This document shows positions 1 to 14,462 of a stretch of DNA of 64,000 nucleotides, in pieces (the first letter of the stretch is position 1; every line of letters starts with the position of its first letter). The DNA comes from Chrysomallon squamiferum. Its lineage: Eukaryota > Mollusca > Gastropoda > Neomphalida > Peltospiridae. Below the pieces are notes generated by a model that saw only the letters and a list, made by a program, of their open reading frames with translations, was not told the origin of the DNA and did no database searches. A program made the position numbers and the translations under genes. The stretch covers positions 5,347,277-5,411,276 of the forward strand of contig CM022669.1 in NCBI GenBank assembly GCA_012295275.1. The letters run 5' to 3'.

Positions 1-1092
1 TTCATCACTCAGTTTTGTTTTATTGCTTTTTAAATTTTGTGCTTTTTTAGTTTTTATTCCATGGGGTATTACAACAGAACGCAACTCTAGGAGTTTTTAA
101 AGTGCCATATGTCATTAATATATGTAAACCTAGAATGGTAAGTCATTTTGTGATCAGCTTGTTAACAAAATTCCATTTTAAACATAACTTTTTGTTCATC
201 CTTCAGACTGTAACCCACAGTTAAACAAACAGTTGAACAGTTAAAAATAATGTTTCTTTGCATTTTCTAAATTTACAAAAATACAGATTTCATTAACATT
301 CTCAAGAAGAATGTGTCTTTACAATTAGAAGTTGCACATACTTTTATTATTATTACTGTGTGTGTGTGTGTGTGTGTGAGTCTGTGTTCGATTTTTAAAA
401 CACAAATTAGAATCTGATCTAGTATTTCATCAGACAGATTATATGCCTTCATTAGATTATTAAAAATGGCATTAAAAAAAAAAAAGGATGTTAATTAAAA
501 AAACGAAACCAGCAAAAAAAAAGAATATTCTTAATAAAAAAACAAATCTTCATTTAAATTTGTTACTGTATGTGCGCACAAAATTAACAAATATATTTTA
601 TGTTCTGTGTAGTTAACAGTTAACCAGAAGCTTGATTAGAATTAGTTATTGAACAATAATGATTGACCAGATGATTTGTGTGTATTACTTTTTGGAGGGG
701 GTTGGTGTTTTTTTTTGTTTAAATGTTTTTATTATTATTATTTCTTATAAATACATTTTTGGACATCTCTACCACCAGTGTTGAAAGCAGGACAGTATCT
801 GTGCTTTAAAGCTTGTATTTCGTAATTTAATGTAACTTTTCATGACGTCAAAATGCAATCTATACAAGATGAATAAGGAATTTACTGCAATGTTAATATA
901 TTTTATTTTATTTGCTGCCCAATACTTGGTGCATTTTGGAGGCTGGCATTTTTATAAAGATTCTTTCATTTGTTGTTGTAATTTGGCAAAAAATCGAGAA
1001 CACAGTACAGAATGACTACACTTTTTAAAAAATGTACATGGTTTGCTTTGACATTTAGTTTCAATAGCATTAATTATGTCATAAAATTGACA

Positions 1093-1126
<34 letters not shown>

Positions 1127-2617
1127 GTGTTCATTTTTAAAATTTATTGTTATTATTCATAATGAATATTTATATCTGTCTGTTGATTTACAGTGTTGTG
1201 TCAGCTGGTGAATTAAAGTGTATAAAAACAAATTTATATTTTTTACCTGCAACTGTAATTCTTATGTTCCTGGTCACACATTTTATGGTGATTGGAAATG
1301 TTGGAAAATGTTGATGTGATTATTTTTTATGGGTGGGGTGCAGAATGATTTGAAAATATTCATCTATCTAATCTGATACATATTTATTAATATTTAAAAA
1401 ATGTTTTTGTATTATTTATATATTTTTTTTATATGAATAAGTGTCAAGATTTGATTAAAACTGGGAGAGAAACCTAACCATGTTCCCTTTAGAAATTCTT
1501 ATCATTTTATACAAATAATATTGAGATTCTAAAACACAAATACAACATTATAAGTGTATTATGTAATGGTAACTAAAAATTCTAAAATCTATTACTAGAA
1601 GAATAACCAATAACTGAATATAAATCATTTTGTTTTGATACTCGTACATCAACTGATTTTCAGAAGTGAATATATTGTTTTTAACAGACGTTAGTTTGTT
1701 AGTTAATTAGGAAATTAAAAAATTAATAATTGCTAGTGAAAATTATCAGTGTTGATGTTACTACTCTTAACAAGATATTAACAACTGTTTTGTTTGTTTC
1801 TGTGATCATGTATATAGGGTTTAACATGGTGAAGGAACTGTATGTTATTTAATGATGCATCACAGTACATATTTATTTCATTTTCTTCACAAAGATTTGC
1901 TACAGTTTCAAAACCTGTACATAAAAATGATTGTTGTTAATTTTCTGAGTGCTATTCCACTCAGCTGGCATTGAAAGTTGCAGTATGTTTCACATAGTTT
2001 AAAACAGGAGAAATATTTTCTGTCTCTAATCATACTAAAAATTGTATTTATTAATTACAAAATATGATGATTATTAACAAACAAATAACATTGGGAATCT
2101 GGTAAGTTACTTCTGTGCAATAAGTAAATAAATAATAGAAAGATTTAATTACTTTTTGTCTGAGAGTTGGTTGAGGAGAACTGTAAATATTTAAATTTAT
2201 TAGAATTATTTTTCTGTTTGGATTTGTCCTTGAGAAGTAAAGATGACTAACCAGGTACATTTTTTATTTATTTACTTTTTATTTTTATTTTTTCTCATTT
2301 GAATTAATATAACATCTACTTTTAAAACATTTTCTGGACTATGCATCTTAGAAACATCTGATCTGTCAAGTTTTTGGGGTTTTACAATATATATATATAT
2401 ATATGTTATTTATTTATTTTTATTTTTATTTATTTTTTTTTTTTTTTTTTCCCTCAATAATTGAATATTTTTAACATGGATCAGTGTTTATCATGTTTAT
2501 ATAATTATATATAAATATATAAATATATATAAAAACCAGTATGGGAGAAGCTTAATAACATGTATGTTGTTTCTTATTTGGTATTAGCCTGTCAAATGTC
2601 ATTGTTACTGTTTGAAT
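1..2617 (+). other. AT-rich non-coding stretch, possible long 3' UTR or intergenic DNA
   Basis: No credible coding frame is visible. The stretch is AT-rich with poly(T), a (TG)n tract near 357-378 and an (AT)n tract near 2379-2404. Because it ends in a well-formed plus-strand poly(A) site at 2618, it could be the 3' UTR of a gene starting left of the window. That is inference only. Confidence 0.3.
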
Positions 2618-2653
2618 AATAAACCGAGATTGTGTGTGCGTGTATGTGTGTGA
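2618..2653 (+). terminator. Candidate poly(A) site: AATAAA plus GT-rich element
   Basis: AATAAA at 2618-2623 is followed within 10-30 bases by a GT-rich run (about 2631-2653), the usual arrangement of hexamer and downstream element in animal genes. No upstream coding exon on this strand lies inside the window. Confidence 0.4.
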
Positions 2654-3172
2654 CTGGACAGTCATTCATTTCTGTAGTCGTGTATTTTCTCACCTAACAT
2701 TACTACTTGTCAAACAGTGTAACCAAATAAAATGAACTGTATCATAACTGTTGTTTATAAAACCTTGTTTCTTGTTTGTTTTGTCAGTTTTCAAAGACAG
2801 TTAAAAAAAAATTAATTAAAAAAATTAAGAACTGTAGTAATTTTGCCACAAAGTTACTCTTCAGATATTCATATTATACAACTAAATTAGAAAAAAAAAA
2901 AAAAAAAAAAAAGGAAAAATATTAGATATGAAAGCTTATCTTTCACCTATTTTTCTTAGGCTTTTTAATTATTATTATTATAAAGACTTGTACATAATGA
3001 ATTGATTATGTTTAAGACAGGAAAATGGTAATGTATGTAACACACTTTATTTTATTATGAAAGCTACTGTTTAGGTCCCAAACAATCACTGGGAAAACGA
3101 TATCCTCTATAAATATCTGGACGGGTGGTTGTTTTTTTTTTTTTTTTTTTAAATTTAAAATGTATATCTGTG

Positions 3173-3339
3173 TCAAAAAGAAAACATGCAATGGGATTAT
3201 TGTTTAAATATCACGACTTGTAATATTATAAGAACACGATCTTTTTGTGGACTGGTTAAAAATAACATGCAACTGCAACTTGCCACAAAAATGACATGTC
3301 CGTTTACTAGTTAAATTGATCCTACTTTCTGGTCCAGAC

Positions 3340-3340
<1 letters not shown>
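3173..3340 (+). repeat. Diverged direct repeat, copy 1 (partner at 6680-6850)
   Basis: About 165 bases around 3173-3340 match 6680-6850 in the same orientation. Shared runs include CACGACTTGTAATAT and ATGACATGTCCGTTT, with small indels between them. The left copy is followed by an (ATT)n tract (3341-3391) and the right copy by (TTTA)n. It is a dispersed repeat of the kind flanking the Fox array. Confidence 0.7.
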
Positions 3341-3390
<50 letters not shown>

Positions 3391-3391
3391 T
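3341..3391. repeat. (TTA)n microsatellite
   Basis: About 16 uninterrupted TTA triplets. Similar ATT/AGT tracts lie at about 3939-3977 and 4022-4080. Confidence 0.9.
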
Positions 3392-3502
3392 TCCATTCTT
3401 TAATTTAAAATGAATATGTTAAGTTTTTCAAACAAAAAATTCACTGGATAGAAACTTGTTAATGTGCAGACGTACACAGTTTAACACTTCGTCCATTGAC
3501 AG

Positions 3503-3607
3503 GTGACGCGGAAAACGCTGATTGTGGTATCACTTTATCCGTGGACCATTTGCTCAGCAAGAAAACAAACGCCGACAGAGAGTCTTTAGCTGTCGTCTCG
3601 CCGGCAA
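3503..3607 (+). CDS. Candidate internal exon with EH1-like motif, unidentified gene
   Basis: This GC-richer island is open in one frame for 34 codons between an acceptor-like TTGACAG and a donor-like GTATGA, with the same phase at both ends. The peptide contains ITLSVDHLLSKKTNADRES, which resembles an Engrailed-homology-1 (Groucho-binding) motif. It also loosely resembles the N-terminus of the Fox array proteins (INFSIDFLTGQTNDQRRD). No forkhead domain follows in the next 2 kb. It could be a relic, an exon of another transcription factor, or chance. Confidence 0.22.
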
Positions 3608-4021
3608 GTATGAAACGTCCTTTTTTTTTCAAAGAAATGCGATGTGACCGGAAACGGTGAAACGACTATTATCGCATCTAGCGCGCATTACGTCACACAG
3701 AACGGGAAGCAAGGTGTTGATGGCAGTCGCGCGTTAGATGCTACTTTTTAAGTAATTTGTGTCACATTTTCTAGAGCCTTTGCGTTAGTGTCGAGTCCGC
3801 TGCCTGCTCAGATACCCCAGGGGTGCCGTCTTGTGTGAAAACACTTGTAGAATAAATAACCAGTTTATTCGTCATTAACACAGCTACTGGCGACAAGCAC
3901 TTGAAAAACTTGTTGTCTTTTTAGTTGCCATTTATGTATTATTATTATTATTATTATTAGTAGTAGTAGTAGTAGTATTATAAACGGTTTTTAGATTTTA
4001 AAAAGTACAAATAATAAATAA

Positions 4022-4033
4022 CATTATTACTAC

Positions 4034-4080
<47 letters not shown>
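4022..4080. repeat. (ATT)n microsatellite
   Basis: A nearly uninterrupted ATT run, one of several within 3.3-4.1 kb. Confidence 0.9.
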
Positions 4081-4081
<1 letters not shown>

Positions 4082-4318
4082 ATAGTTGTTAAATAAAAAA
4101 CATACATAAAAATAAAAAATAAGGACATAGTCGACGGAACTTAATCAGATGCTCTTAAATTATCATAAACTGAGCAATAATTTTTTTTTAGTAAATGTAC
4201 ATTCTGTGTATTGTTGAAGTGTGTGTATATGTGTGTGTGTTTGATAGAGCTTTCGTCGTCGAAGGCTGAATGATGAAAACAAGATACCAGGTCATTGGTC
4301 TGATTACTTTTCAAACGG

Positions 4319-4377
4319 TTATCTTTCGAAGAGTTCGATGACTTTCTCCTGTGTATTAATCCAGTCAACAGTAGCAC
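4319..4377 (-). CDS. Candidate terminal exon, unidentified minus-strand gene
   Basis: On the minus strand a pyrimidine-rich tract ending in CAG (4378-4380) precedes a 59-base frame that reads ATVDWINTQEKVIELFER then stops (4319-4321). The peptide looks like an ordinary amphipathic protein C-terminus. A minus-strand AATAAA lies downstream at 3863-3868. No matching upstream exon was found and I do not recognise the family. Confidence 0.3.
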
Positions 4378-4380
4378 CTG

Positions 4381-5681
<1,301 letters not shown>

Positions 5682-5885
5682 ATTACAATTTTAATACTGA
5701 ATATGACAGCCTTCATACTTGTAATGTCATAATACTCTAAAAATCGTAATCTGTGATAAAATGTAAGATAATTCTGCGTTTGACAGAAGGAACCTAGTTC
5801 AAGTCGGCATTGTTTCGGTGAAATTCAAACACATAAATAGATTCATGGCGGAAACAGATTTAGGGACGCTAAATGTCTGGATTGC

Positions 5886-6599
5886 CTCTTGTTACCAGGT
5901 GATTCACAACGGAACAAAGCTTCGTAACATTACCGAGCTTTGACGACTGGCGAAATTATTATCATACGATATGAAATACTTAAATATCTGTGAAATAAAA
6001 CAGTTATATGAAGGGAAAAATCGAAACTGTTTCCATGCGTGTTTTAATTATTCTCACTATGTTAAGAAATAAATAGTTAAGACCACTGGTTTGTTAAAAA
6101 ACAAAACGTAGCTAGGCGTATCATTTGTAAATGGTAACGCCCGGCATGTACCCCACAGTCTCACCCTTTTTTCTTTTTACTGGCAAGTTCAGTGATACGT
6201 TGTACACCCAGAATCAGGGATTTTCCATGTCGTTAATGATTACTGAGTATTAAACAAACTTTTGTTCTTTTGAAATGCGAATTCCATGTTAAAAAAAACC
6301 CCGAATACTAAGAAAAATAAAACAGTTTCTACAAATATGTTCTATGTTACATTTGAAGTTAATATTCTTCGTTCCACAAACATTTAACAAGGTGTGGCAA
6401 TATGTGCTAAAATAATTCTGGAATAATTATCTATATTTTGGCGGTTTATGGGCTGCCGAAAAATGGAGACATAGACGGATAATAAATATTCGATGTAAAA
6501 GAATAGTTTTAATTTTCACAGACGTACTAATGAACAATAGAGCATTTCCGACGAAGCCTTGCTTATGTAGTGAAAAAAAACAAAGCCATATTTAACAAA

Positions 6600-6600
<1 letters not shown>
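5886..6600 (+). repeat. Diverged copy of array module A (left flank)
   Basis: The stretch follows the same order as module A inside the Fox array: TATCATTTGTAAA, then TCTCACCC near a GGCAAGTTC element, GAAATGCGAATTC, and GGCGGTTTATGGGCTGCCG. It carries many more substitutions than copies within the array, so it is an older copy outside the recently amplified region. Confidence 0.7.
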
Positions 6601-8110
<1,510 letters not shown>

Positions 8111-8129
8111 AATATAAAACGCACAAAAA

Positions 8130-10688
8130 CATCGACAAAACTAACTTCCTCGTTTCAACACTAAAGCTAGACATGGAATACGTTTCCAGGCAACTGAATG
8201 AAACTGGCCATACAACTTTCACAGTTATTTATTGTTGTGAAAAGGTGCGGTTTGAGTGAATGTTCTTGTTACCATTTCATTTTATTATTTTCCTATTTTT
8301 CTTTCTCTTTTATTCAAGGAAAAATACATTTGAATAGCAGCCTATCTAACACATGAAATATAGATTTGTCCTTCGTTTTTGTACATACTTACACTCATAC
8401 AAACATTCTAATATACACATAAATATATATACACATACTTATTTACTTACATACACACATACATGCATTCAAACACACATACAGATACATACATAAATAT
8501 TTTGAGAAATATATATATATGCAATGTGTTTGTCTGTGAATGTCTGTGTGTATGTATGTATGTTTATATATATATATATATTGCTGTAACAAGGTACTGT
8601 ATGATATCTTTCATGACATAATAAAATCATCGTTAATTAGTCTGAGTTAAAAGTTTCTACCTGTTCTAATTAACTGGTGCCAATGTTCCCACGCATGTCA
8701 GAAGAACAAACACAGGTGCTTATACATCTACTCAGAATTCAGATCCTATTAAAAGAAGTAGTAACTGTACTTGTAGTGGTGGAGATGGTAGTAGAAGTTT
8801 TTTTTTATTTTTTGTTTTAGCAAATATAACAAAGGTAGCAGTTTTAGTAGTAATAGTAGTCGTAGCAATAGCAGTTCTAATAGCAGCAGCGGTAGCAATA
8901 ATACCAGTACGAGCTGTAATGCTAGTAGTTTTAATATTACTAGTAATAGAAGTAATACTAGTAATAGTAGTATAGTAGAATCAGCATCAGTGGTAGTATT
9001 AGTAGTACTAGTAGTAGTAGTAATAGTAACAGTAGTAGTAAAAACAGCAGCAATAACCGTTGATGTTGTAAGAGCTCATTTTTGAATGAATGGACCAAAG
9101 TGCCTTTTTATAAAAATAAAATAAAAAAATCCCTCAGTAATTACTGCAGTATGTTAACAACAATCTCACCCACAACAGTAGTCGGGACTAAATGTTCCAG
9201 ATAACACACCTTCGACTATTTTCGTGTCATGCACATTAATCGCTGCTGGAGACCGTAAATTAAAGATCATTGCCGAATATTAACAGGCTCGAGATGGGCT
9301 AATTTGGAACGAAAAGATCAGCAGTTTCGTTTAACTCCGGCCATTCTAATCTTAGCAGCATTAAACTGATATGTATATATATTGGTTATTTGCTTATTTC
9401 TGACCTAAAATAGGGTCTGTGTTATTTATTTATTTAACCCAAAATATATCCGTCTAGCAGTTCTTTCGACCTGCAGTTATCCTGCCCAAACAATAAACAA
9501 TGCTAATCAAATTAGGTTACTTCTAAAAAAAGCCGGACTTTGTAGGTATAAGCGTTATCAATACGACCATGGCCGAGTATCTATGTTAATAGCGTTTCGC
9601 TAATGACGTCACCTCTGACGTCAGTAGATTGATTCTCTTCCGAAGTCTCTGGGATAAACTAATGCATCTTGTTCTTATTCATGATGTACTTTAATTTGAA
9701 TAAATGATCGAAAAGAAAAGTGAAATAACTGAAAAAGGAAAAAGAAAATACGAGAAAGGAGAAGGAGAAGGAAAAATAACAGCAGAAACGAAAACAATAA
9801 AACAAATAAATATAAAATAAAAATAAAAATAATAAACTGAAATAAAATGAAATAAAATAAAATAAAACTATTATTGTTATTATTATTTCAATAATAATCA
9901 CCATCATCATCATTGTCATCGTTATTATTATCATCATTATATTTATTATTATTATTTTATCATTATTATTGTAGCCATCACCATCCTTATTATTATCGTG
10001 TTGATTAGTTTTATCATAATCGTTTTATAAATTCATAAATGTGACTTTAAAAAAGTGTAAGAAAGAAATCAGGAACAAACCTTTCTTCATATTTACCTTG
10101 CAATTGTATTTCTTATGCAAGTATGTATGTATGTATGCATCCGTATGTATACGTATTCGTATATATTGTTGTGTGTGTGTATCTATATAATCATATTTCT
10201 ATAATAGCTTTTCTATTTATATATATGTATTGTATATATGTATGTGTTTATTTGTGTAATGTGTGTGTGTGTGTGTGTGTATAAGTGTATGTGTGTGTGT
10301 GTATGTGTGGGTGTAAAGATAATAGCCATATTACTAATACATTCACTTTCACCGAACTGAAAACAGTTATCAAACATAATCTAATAAATAACAAAACCAG
10401 TTTTCTTCGTATAAATACTCATTCTGTGTTTATTAAATAAAATATTCCCTGACAAATAACATTAAGAAATAACAGGAAAAATATTTACAACGTAACAGAG
10501 ATCAATAACAATAACAAAACAAAAATGTGAAATGTTTTCCTTTTCAAAAACAAAAAATATTAATCTCCGATGTCAAAGACTTCACATCAAACACTAACAG
10601 TATTAACACTATTGCATGCTAACATATCAATGATATTGTATTTATATTAATGGCACAGTGATAAAGTCAAACAATGTTTTGTAAAAAG
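8130..10688 (-). repeat. Fox-array unit, 3' half next to the copy 1 remnant
   Basis: Read left to right this contains the end of module A, the trinucleotide-rich module B (about 8690-9085), the segment with CCATGGCCGAGTATC, a doubled CRE-like element (9604-9623), ATT/ATC/AAAAT tracts (about 9700-10000) and the conserved 3' UTR of a minus-strand Fox gene (about 10330-10688). The order is the same in the other minus-strand units. Confidence 0.8.
9604..9623. promoter_or_regulatory. Paired CRE-like palindromes (TGACGTCA x2)
   Basis: Two perfect 8-bp TGACGTCA palindromes, at 9604-9611 and 9616-9623, sit 12 bases apart. TGACGTCA is the known full CREB/ATF consensus. The pair recurs intact at 45403-45422 and in partly mutated form in other minus-strand units. 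Function here is inferred. Confidence 0.5.
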
Positions 10689-10858
10689 TTAGTAACAAAG
10701 CGTGGTATAGGCCTGGCTGACTTGACCCATTTCGTTGTACAGACCACAATTCCAATTCTGCTGAGACGGCATCTGTGCAGGTATGTTTATTGGAAGCAGC
10801 GACATCTGAGACGACGGCATTTGGCCTGTGTACAGCATCTGTGCAGGAGCCGAGTAGA
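10689..10858 (-). pseudogene. foxQ2-like: FoxQ2 copy 1, truncated remnant
   Basis: This matches only the last ~55 codons of the array gene, from IYSAPAQ through the conserved SQAYTTLCY and stop (10689-10691). The match then breaks off within the tail-encoding region and runs into an (ATT)n tract that in intact units lies roughly 300 bp upstream of the gene. The forkhead domain, start codon and promoter are absent, so a single deletion between coding sequence and the upstream microsatellite explains the structure. The 3' UTR is retained. Confidence 0.9.
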
Positions 10859-12254
10859 TAATTATTATTATTATTATTATTATTAAATTACTTTTTTTCG
10901 TATACTTTATAAGTCGATTCTTTAGATAAGAGTCTTTGTTTATAAATAAATTGGTTACTTTCTTACTTTTGACCTAAAATACGTCATTTTCCTCTTAATT
11001 ATTTATTTAATAAAAATACGTCCTTCTACCAGTCCTTTGTACCTGCAGTAATCAGGATTAAGCCTTCGTTGATAACATTTACCTTGATACTGTATTTTTA
11101 TTGCATGTATGTATCTGTGCATGTACATATGTATGCATGCATACGTATGTATATGTATATGTATATATAAGTGTATGTGTGTTTCTATATAATTATTTTT
11201 TGTTTTTCTTTTGTATTTATGTATATTGTATACATGTATTTATGTATATATTATATTACTTTGTTTTTATTTATTTATTTATATATTTATTTTAGATGGA
11301 TTTTGTAAATGTTATTTTTGTTTATTTTTGTTTTCTCTTGTTTAATTCTCCACGTCATATCTGTGACATGTTTTTTGTTTATCACTTGAGCGATATGTTA
11401 CTGTGTTTACATTTTGTAAGTAATGAATGAACAGTGTCATTATTATACAATGAAACTTTATGGGAAGTGAATGGAATTTGCTTCAATTAACATGTTTAGT
11501 GAATTATTTCTGGACATGATAGCGTAAAACTGTAGCAAACAGTATCATTGTTTGGTTCTTATTTCACAAATATGTTTATGAACAACACGGAAAAAGAAAC
11601 AAACAGTCGTGTTTGCAGCAGTGCATCATGGGTATGTTAAGGCTAATGCAAGGTTAAAAAACAAAACGTAGCTAAGCTGATCATTTGTAAAAGTTGATTC
11701 ATGGCATATACCCACATCCTCACGCTTTGTCCGTTTTGCTGGCGAGTTCGGCAGAAAATTGAAAGAAGGGACTTGCCTTGTCGTTAATGATTACTAAGGG
11801 CTAAATATATTTTGTTCATTTGAAATGCGAATTAAAAGTAAAAGATCAAAGGAGTTGTAAGGAAAATAAAACAATTACTACAAACATGTGACATTTGAAG
11901 TTAATATTCTTTGTTCCACAAGGTGTGGCATTATGTGTTTTAATAATTGTGGAATAATTGTCTATATTTTGGCGGTTTATGGGCTGCCGAAAAAAGTAGT
12001 CATAATAAATAATCGATTTAAAGAAATATATGTATTTTTAATTTTCACAGACATACTAATGAACAGTAGAGCAGTTCAGACGAAGCCTTGCTGATATAGT
12101 GAGAAAATACATTTTACTACCTGTTTCTAATTGATAATTTCATAGAATAAACTGCGAAAACTATTTTAATACTAAAATGGCGGATTGACGTACCAACAAT
12201 TTATGGGCCACGCTGAGGGCACGCGATATTCTGGGTTTCTGAACCAATAAGTAA

Positions 12255-12304
<50 letters not shown>

Positions 12305-12953
12305 GTATTCTGAACACATTTTTAAACGGGTGTAATATAAAAAACGCACAAAAATATCGAAAACATTATCTTACTCGTTTCAACACTAAAGCTAGACATA
12401 GAATACTGTTCACGGCAACATAATGAAACTGGCCATACAGCTTTCACAGTTATTTTTTCTTGTGAAAAGCTGCGGTTTGATAGAATGTCCTTGTTACCAT
12501 TTCATTTTATTATTTTCCTATATTTCTTTCTCCTTTATTGAAGGAAAAAATCCTTTTGAATAGCAACCTATCTAAGACATGAAAAATAGATATGTCCTTC
12601 GTTTTTGTACATACATATATACATACAAACATTTGAATACACACACACGCACACATATATTAATGAATACAAAAAGAAATAAAAATAAACCTGAGTAATT
12701 ACTGCAGTATATTTACAACAATCTAACCCAGAACAGTTGTGAGGACTAAATATTCCAGATAACACACCTTCGGCTATTTTCATGTTAAGCAAATTAATCG
12801 CTGCGGTAGATCGTAAAATAAAGATCATCGTCGAATATTAACAGGCTTTAGATGTGCTAATTTGGAACGAAAAGATCAGCAGTTTCGTTTAACTCCGGCC
12901 ATTCCAATCTTAGCCGGATTAAGCTGATATCTCAAGACATTTAACATTTGTTC

Positions 12954-12984
<31 letters not shown>
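10859..12984 (-). repeat. Distal promoter region plus module A of the unit following copy 1
   Basis: After the (TTA)n tract (10860-10885) come the upstream-promoter segment (10886-11100), TATG-rich DNA, module A (about 11347-12487, with AAAATGGCGGATTGACGT at 12174-12191) and a short module D lacking B (about 12660-12950). It ends in an (AC)n tract (12957-12984), where the orientation of the array switches. Confidence 0.75.
12957..12984. repeat. (AC)n microsatellite at left inversion junction
   Basis: Left of the tract the order is that of minus-oriented units. Immediately right (AATTTATTTATAAACAAAG) it becomes the distal promoter of a plus-oriented gene. The same (AC)n position in the unit at 29186-29228 instead continues into the normal module D. 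Confidence 0.75.
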
Positions 12985-12987
<3 letters not shown>

Positions 12988-13200
12988 TTATTTATAAACA
13001 AAGAGTCTTATCTAAAGAATTGACGTATAAAGTATATGGAAAAAGTAATTTAATAATAATAATAATAATAATAGACAAATGCAATGTAAATGAAATGAAC
13101 GAATAATTATGTATATTTTGCGTATGTACATATGTATATGTGCATGCTACAAACTGTGAAAATTTCCACGATCAGCGAATCAGAACTAAGACGTATTCGA

Positions 13201-13232
13201 CCAATCAAAAGAGACGACAAATCATTATATAA
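13201..13232 (+). promoter_or_regulatory. Core promoter of FoxQ2 copy 2 (CCAAT and TATA)
   Basis: CCAAT lies at 13201-13205 and TATATAA at 13226-13232, about 143 bases before the ancestral ATG (13375). A second upstream box, CCAAT in copies 3 and 7-9, reads CGAAT here. The downstream block (GGCCGATGTGGCCAAGACAC) is conserved between copies. A start site near 13257 is inferred from TATA spacing. Confidence 0.75.
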
Positions 13233-13414
13233 GGCCGATGTGGCCAAGACACTTCATTTTCAGATTCACTTTTCAAATAATACTTACTGTAATTTCTGCT
13301 GCAAGAAAAGATTTAAAAAAGAAAGAAAGAAACAAGAAGATTTAAGCGTTGAAAAATAAAAAAATAGTCCAGCTATGATTAACTTCAGTATCGACTTCCT
13401 TACAGGACAGACCA

Positions 13415-14203
13415 ATGATCAGAGACGTGATATTTTGGGAGTTGCCACTTAACTCTGTCTCCTCAAATGACTCCCTGTCCGTGACCAGCGACTCCGGCAG
13501 CAGCAGCGGGGACACTTCGGACCCCATCAGTTACGTCCTGATGTCTCTTGACAAAGCAGCTACAAATAACTTTGAAAATCTGCGTTCATCGAAACCAGAC
13601 CATTCGTACATTGCGCTCATTTCCTTGGCAATCCTCAGTGATGTAAGAAAGAAGATGTTGCTAGGCGACATCTACCAGTACATCAGCGACAACTTTCCGT
13701 ACTTCAACGACAAAAGCAAGGCATGGAAAAACAGCATACGTCACAATCTCTCGCTGAACGAATGTTTCATCAAAAGCGGGCGGGCGGAAAACGGTAAGGG
13801 AAACTATTGGTCCGTTCATCCAGCTTGCGAAAACGACTTCGCCAAAGGCGACTTCCGACGTCGACATGCTCGTCGCCGTGCACGCAAAAGTTCCATGAAG
13901 GACGTCAGCGTTGCCAACATCTCTTCCGAGTACAGGAAAAATTTGGGCTATGTACCCATGACCCACTCGACCGTCGCGGCCTCGATGAACTTTCCCTGCT
14001 ACTCGAGTACCCCTTCCATGTACCCAAGTCACATCTACTCGGCTCCTGCACAGATGCTGTACACAGGCCAAATGCCGTCGTCTCAGATGTCGCTGCTTCC
14101 GATGAACGTACCTGCACATATGCCGTCTGAGCAGAATTGGAATTGCGGTCTGTACAACGAAATGGGTCAAGTCAGCCAGGCCTATACCACGCTTTGTTAC
14201 TAA
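13415..14203 (+). CDS. foxQ2-like: FoxQ2-type forkhead factor, copy 2 (5' frameshift, shifted start)
   Basis: This encodes a sequence-specific nuclear DNA-binding protein of the forkhead family. The forkhead domain has SYIALI, NSIRHNLSLN and GKGNYWSVHP followed by FAKGDFRRR, which fits class FoxQ2. Relative to the other copies there is one extra G in the run near 13438-13440. The ancestral ATG (13375) is therefore out of frame, and the first ATG in the forkhead frame is 13415, giving 262 aa starting MIRDVIFWELPLN. The N-terminal EH1-like motif FSIDFLT is lost. Other substitutions are Ala-to-Ser in the STPAMYPS segment and Gln-to-His in PAQMPS. The gene could produce a factor without its repressor motif, or be an early pseudogene. 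Confidence 0.85.
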   Translation: MIRDVIFWELPLNSVSSNDSLSVTSDSGSSSGDTSDPISYVLMSLDKAATNNFENLRSSKPDHSYIALISLAILSDVRKKMLLGDIYQYISDNFPYFNDKSKAWKNSIRHNLSLNECFIKSGRAENGKGNYWSVHPACENDFAKGDFRRRHARRRARKSSMKDVSVANISSEYRKNLGYVPMTHSTVAASMNFPCYSSTPSMYPSHIYSAPAQMLYTGQMPSSQMSLLPMNVPAHMPSEQNWNCGLYNEMGQVSQAYTTLCY

Positions 14204-14456
14204 CTTTTTACAGAACATTGTTTGACTTTATCACTGTGCCATTAATGTAAATACAATATCGTTGATATGTTAGCATGCAATAGTGTTAATACTGTTAGTG
14301 TTTGTTGTGAAGTCTTTGACATCGGAGAATAATATTTTTGTTTTCGAAAAGGAAAACATTTCACAGTTTTGTTTTGTTATTGTTATTGATCTCTGTTACG
14401 TTGTAAATATTTTTCCTGTTATTTCTTAATGTTATTTGTCAGGGAATATTTTATTT

Positions 14457-14462
14457 AATAAA
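14457..14462 (+). terminator. Poly(A) signal of FoxQ2 copy 2
   Basis: AATAAA lies about 254 bases after the stop codon, at the end of a 3' UTR conserved in nearly all copies. Confidence 0.7.

Noticed and set aside
13132-13359. 75-codon plus frame just upstream of copy 2
   Set aside because: It covers the promoter and 5' UTR of the Fox gene and is not open in the corresponding region of other copies.
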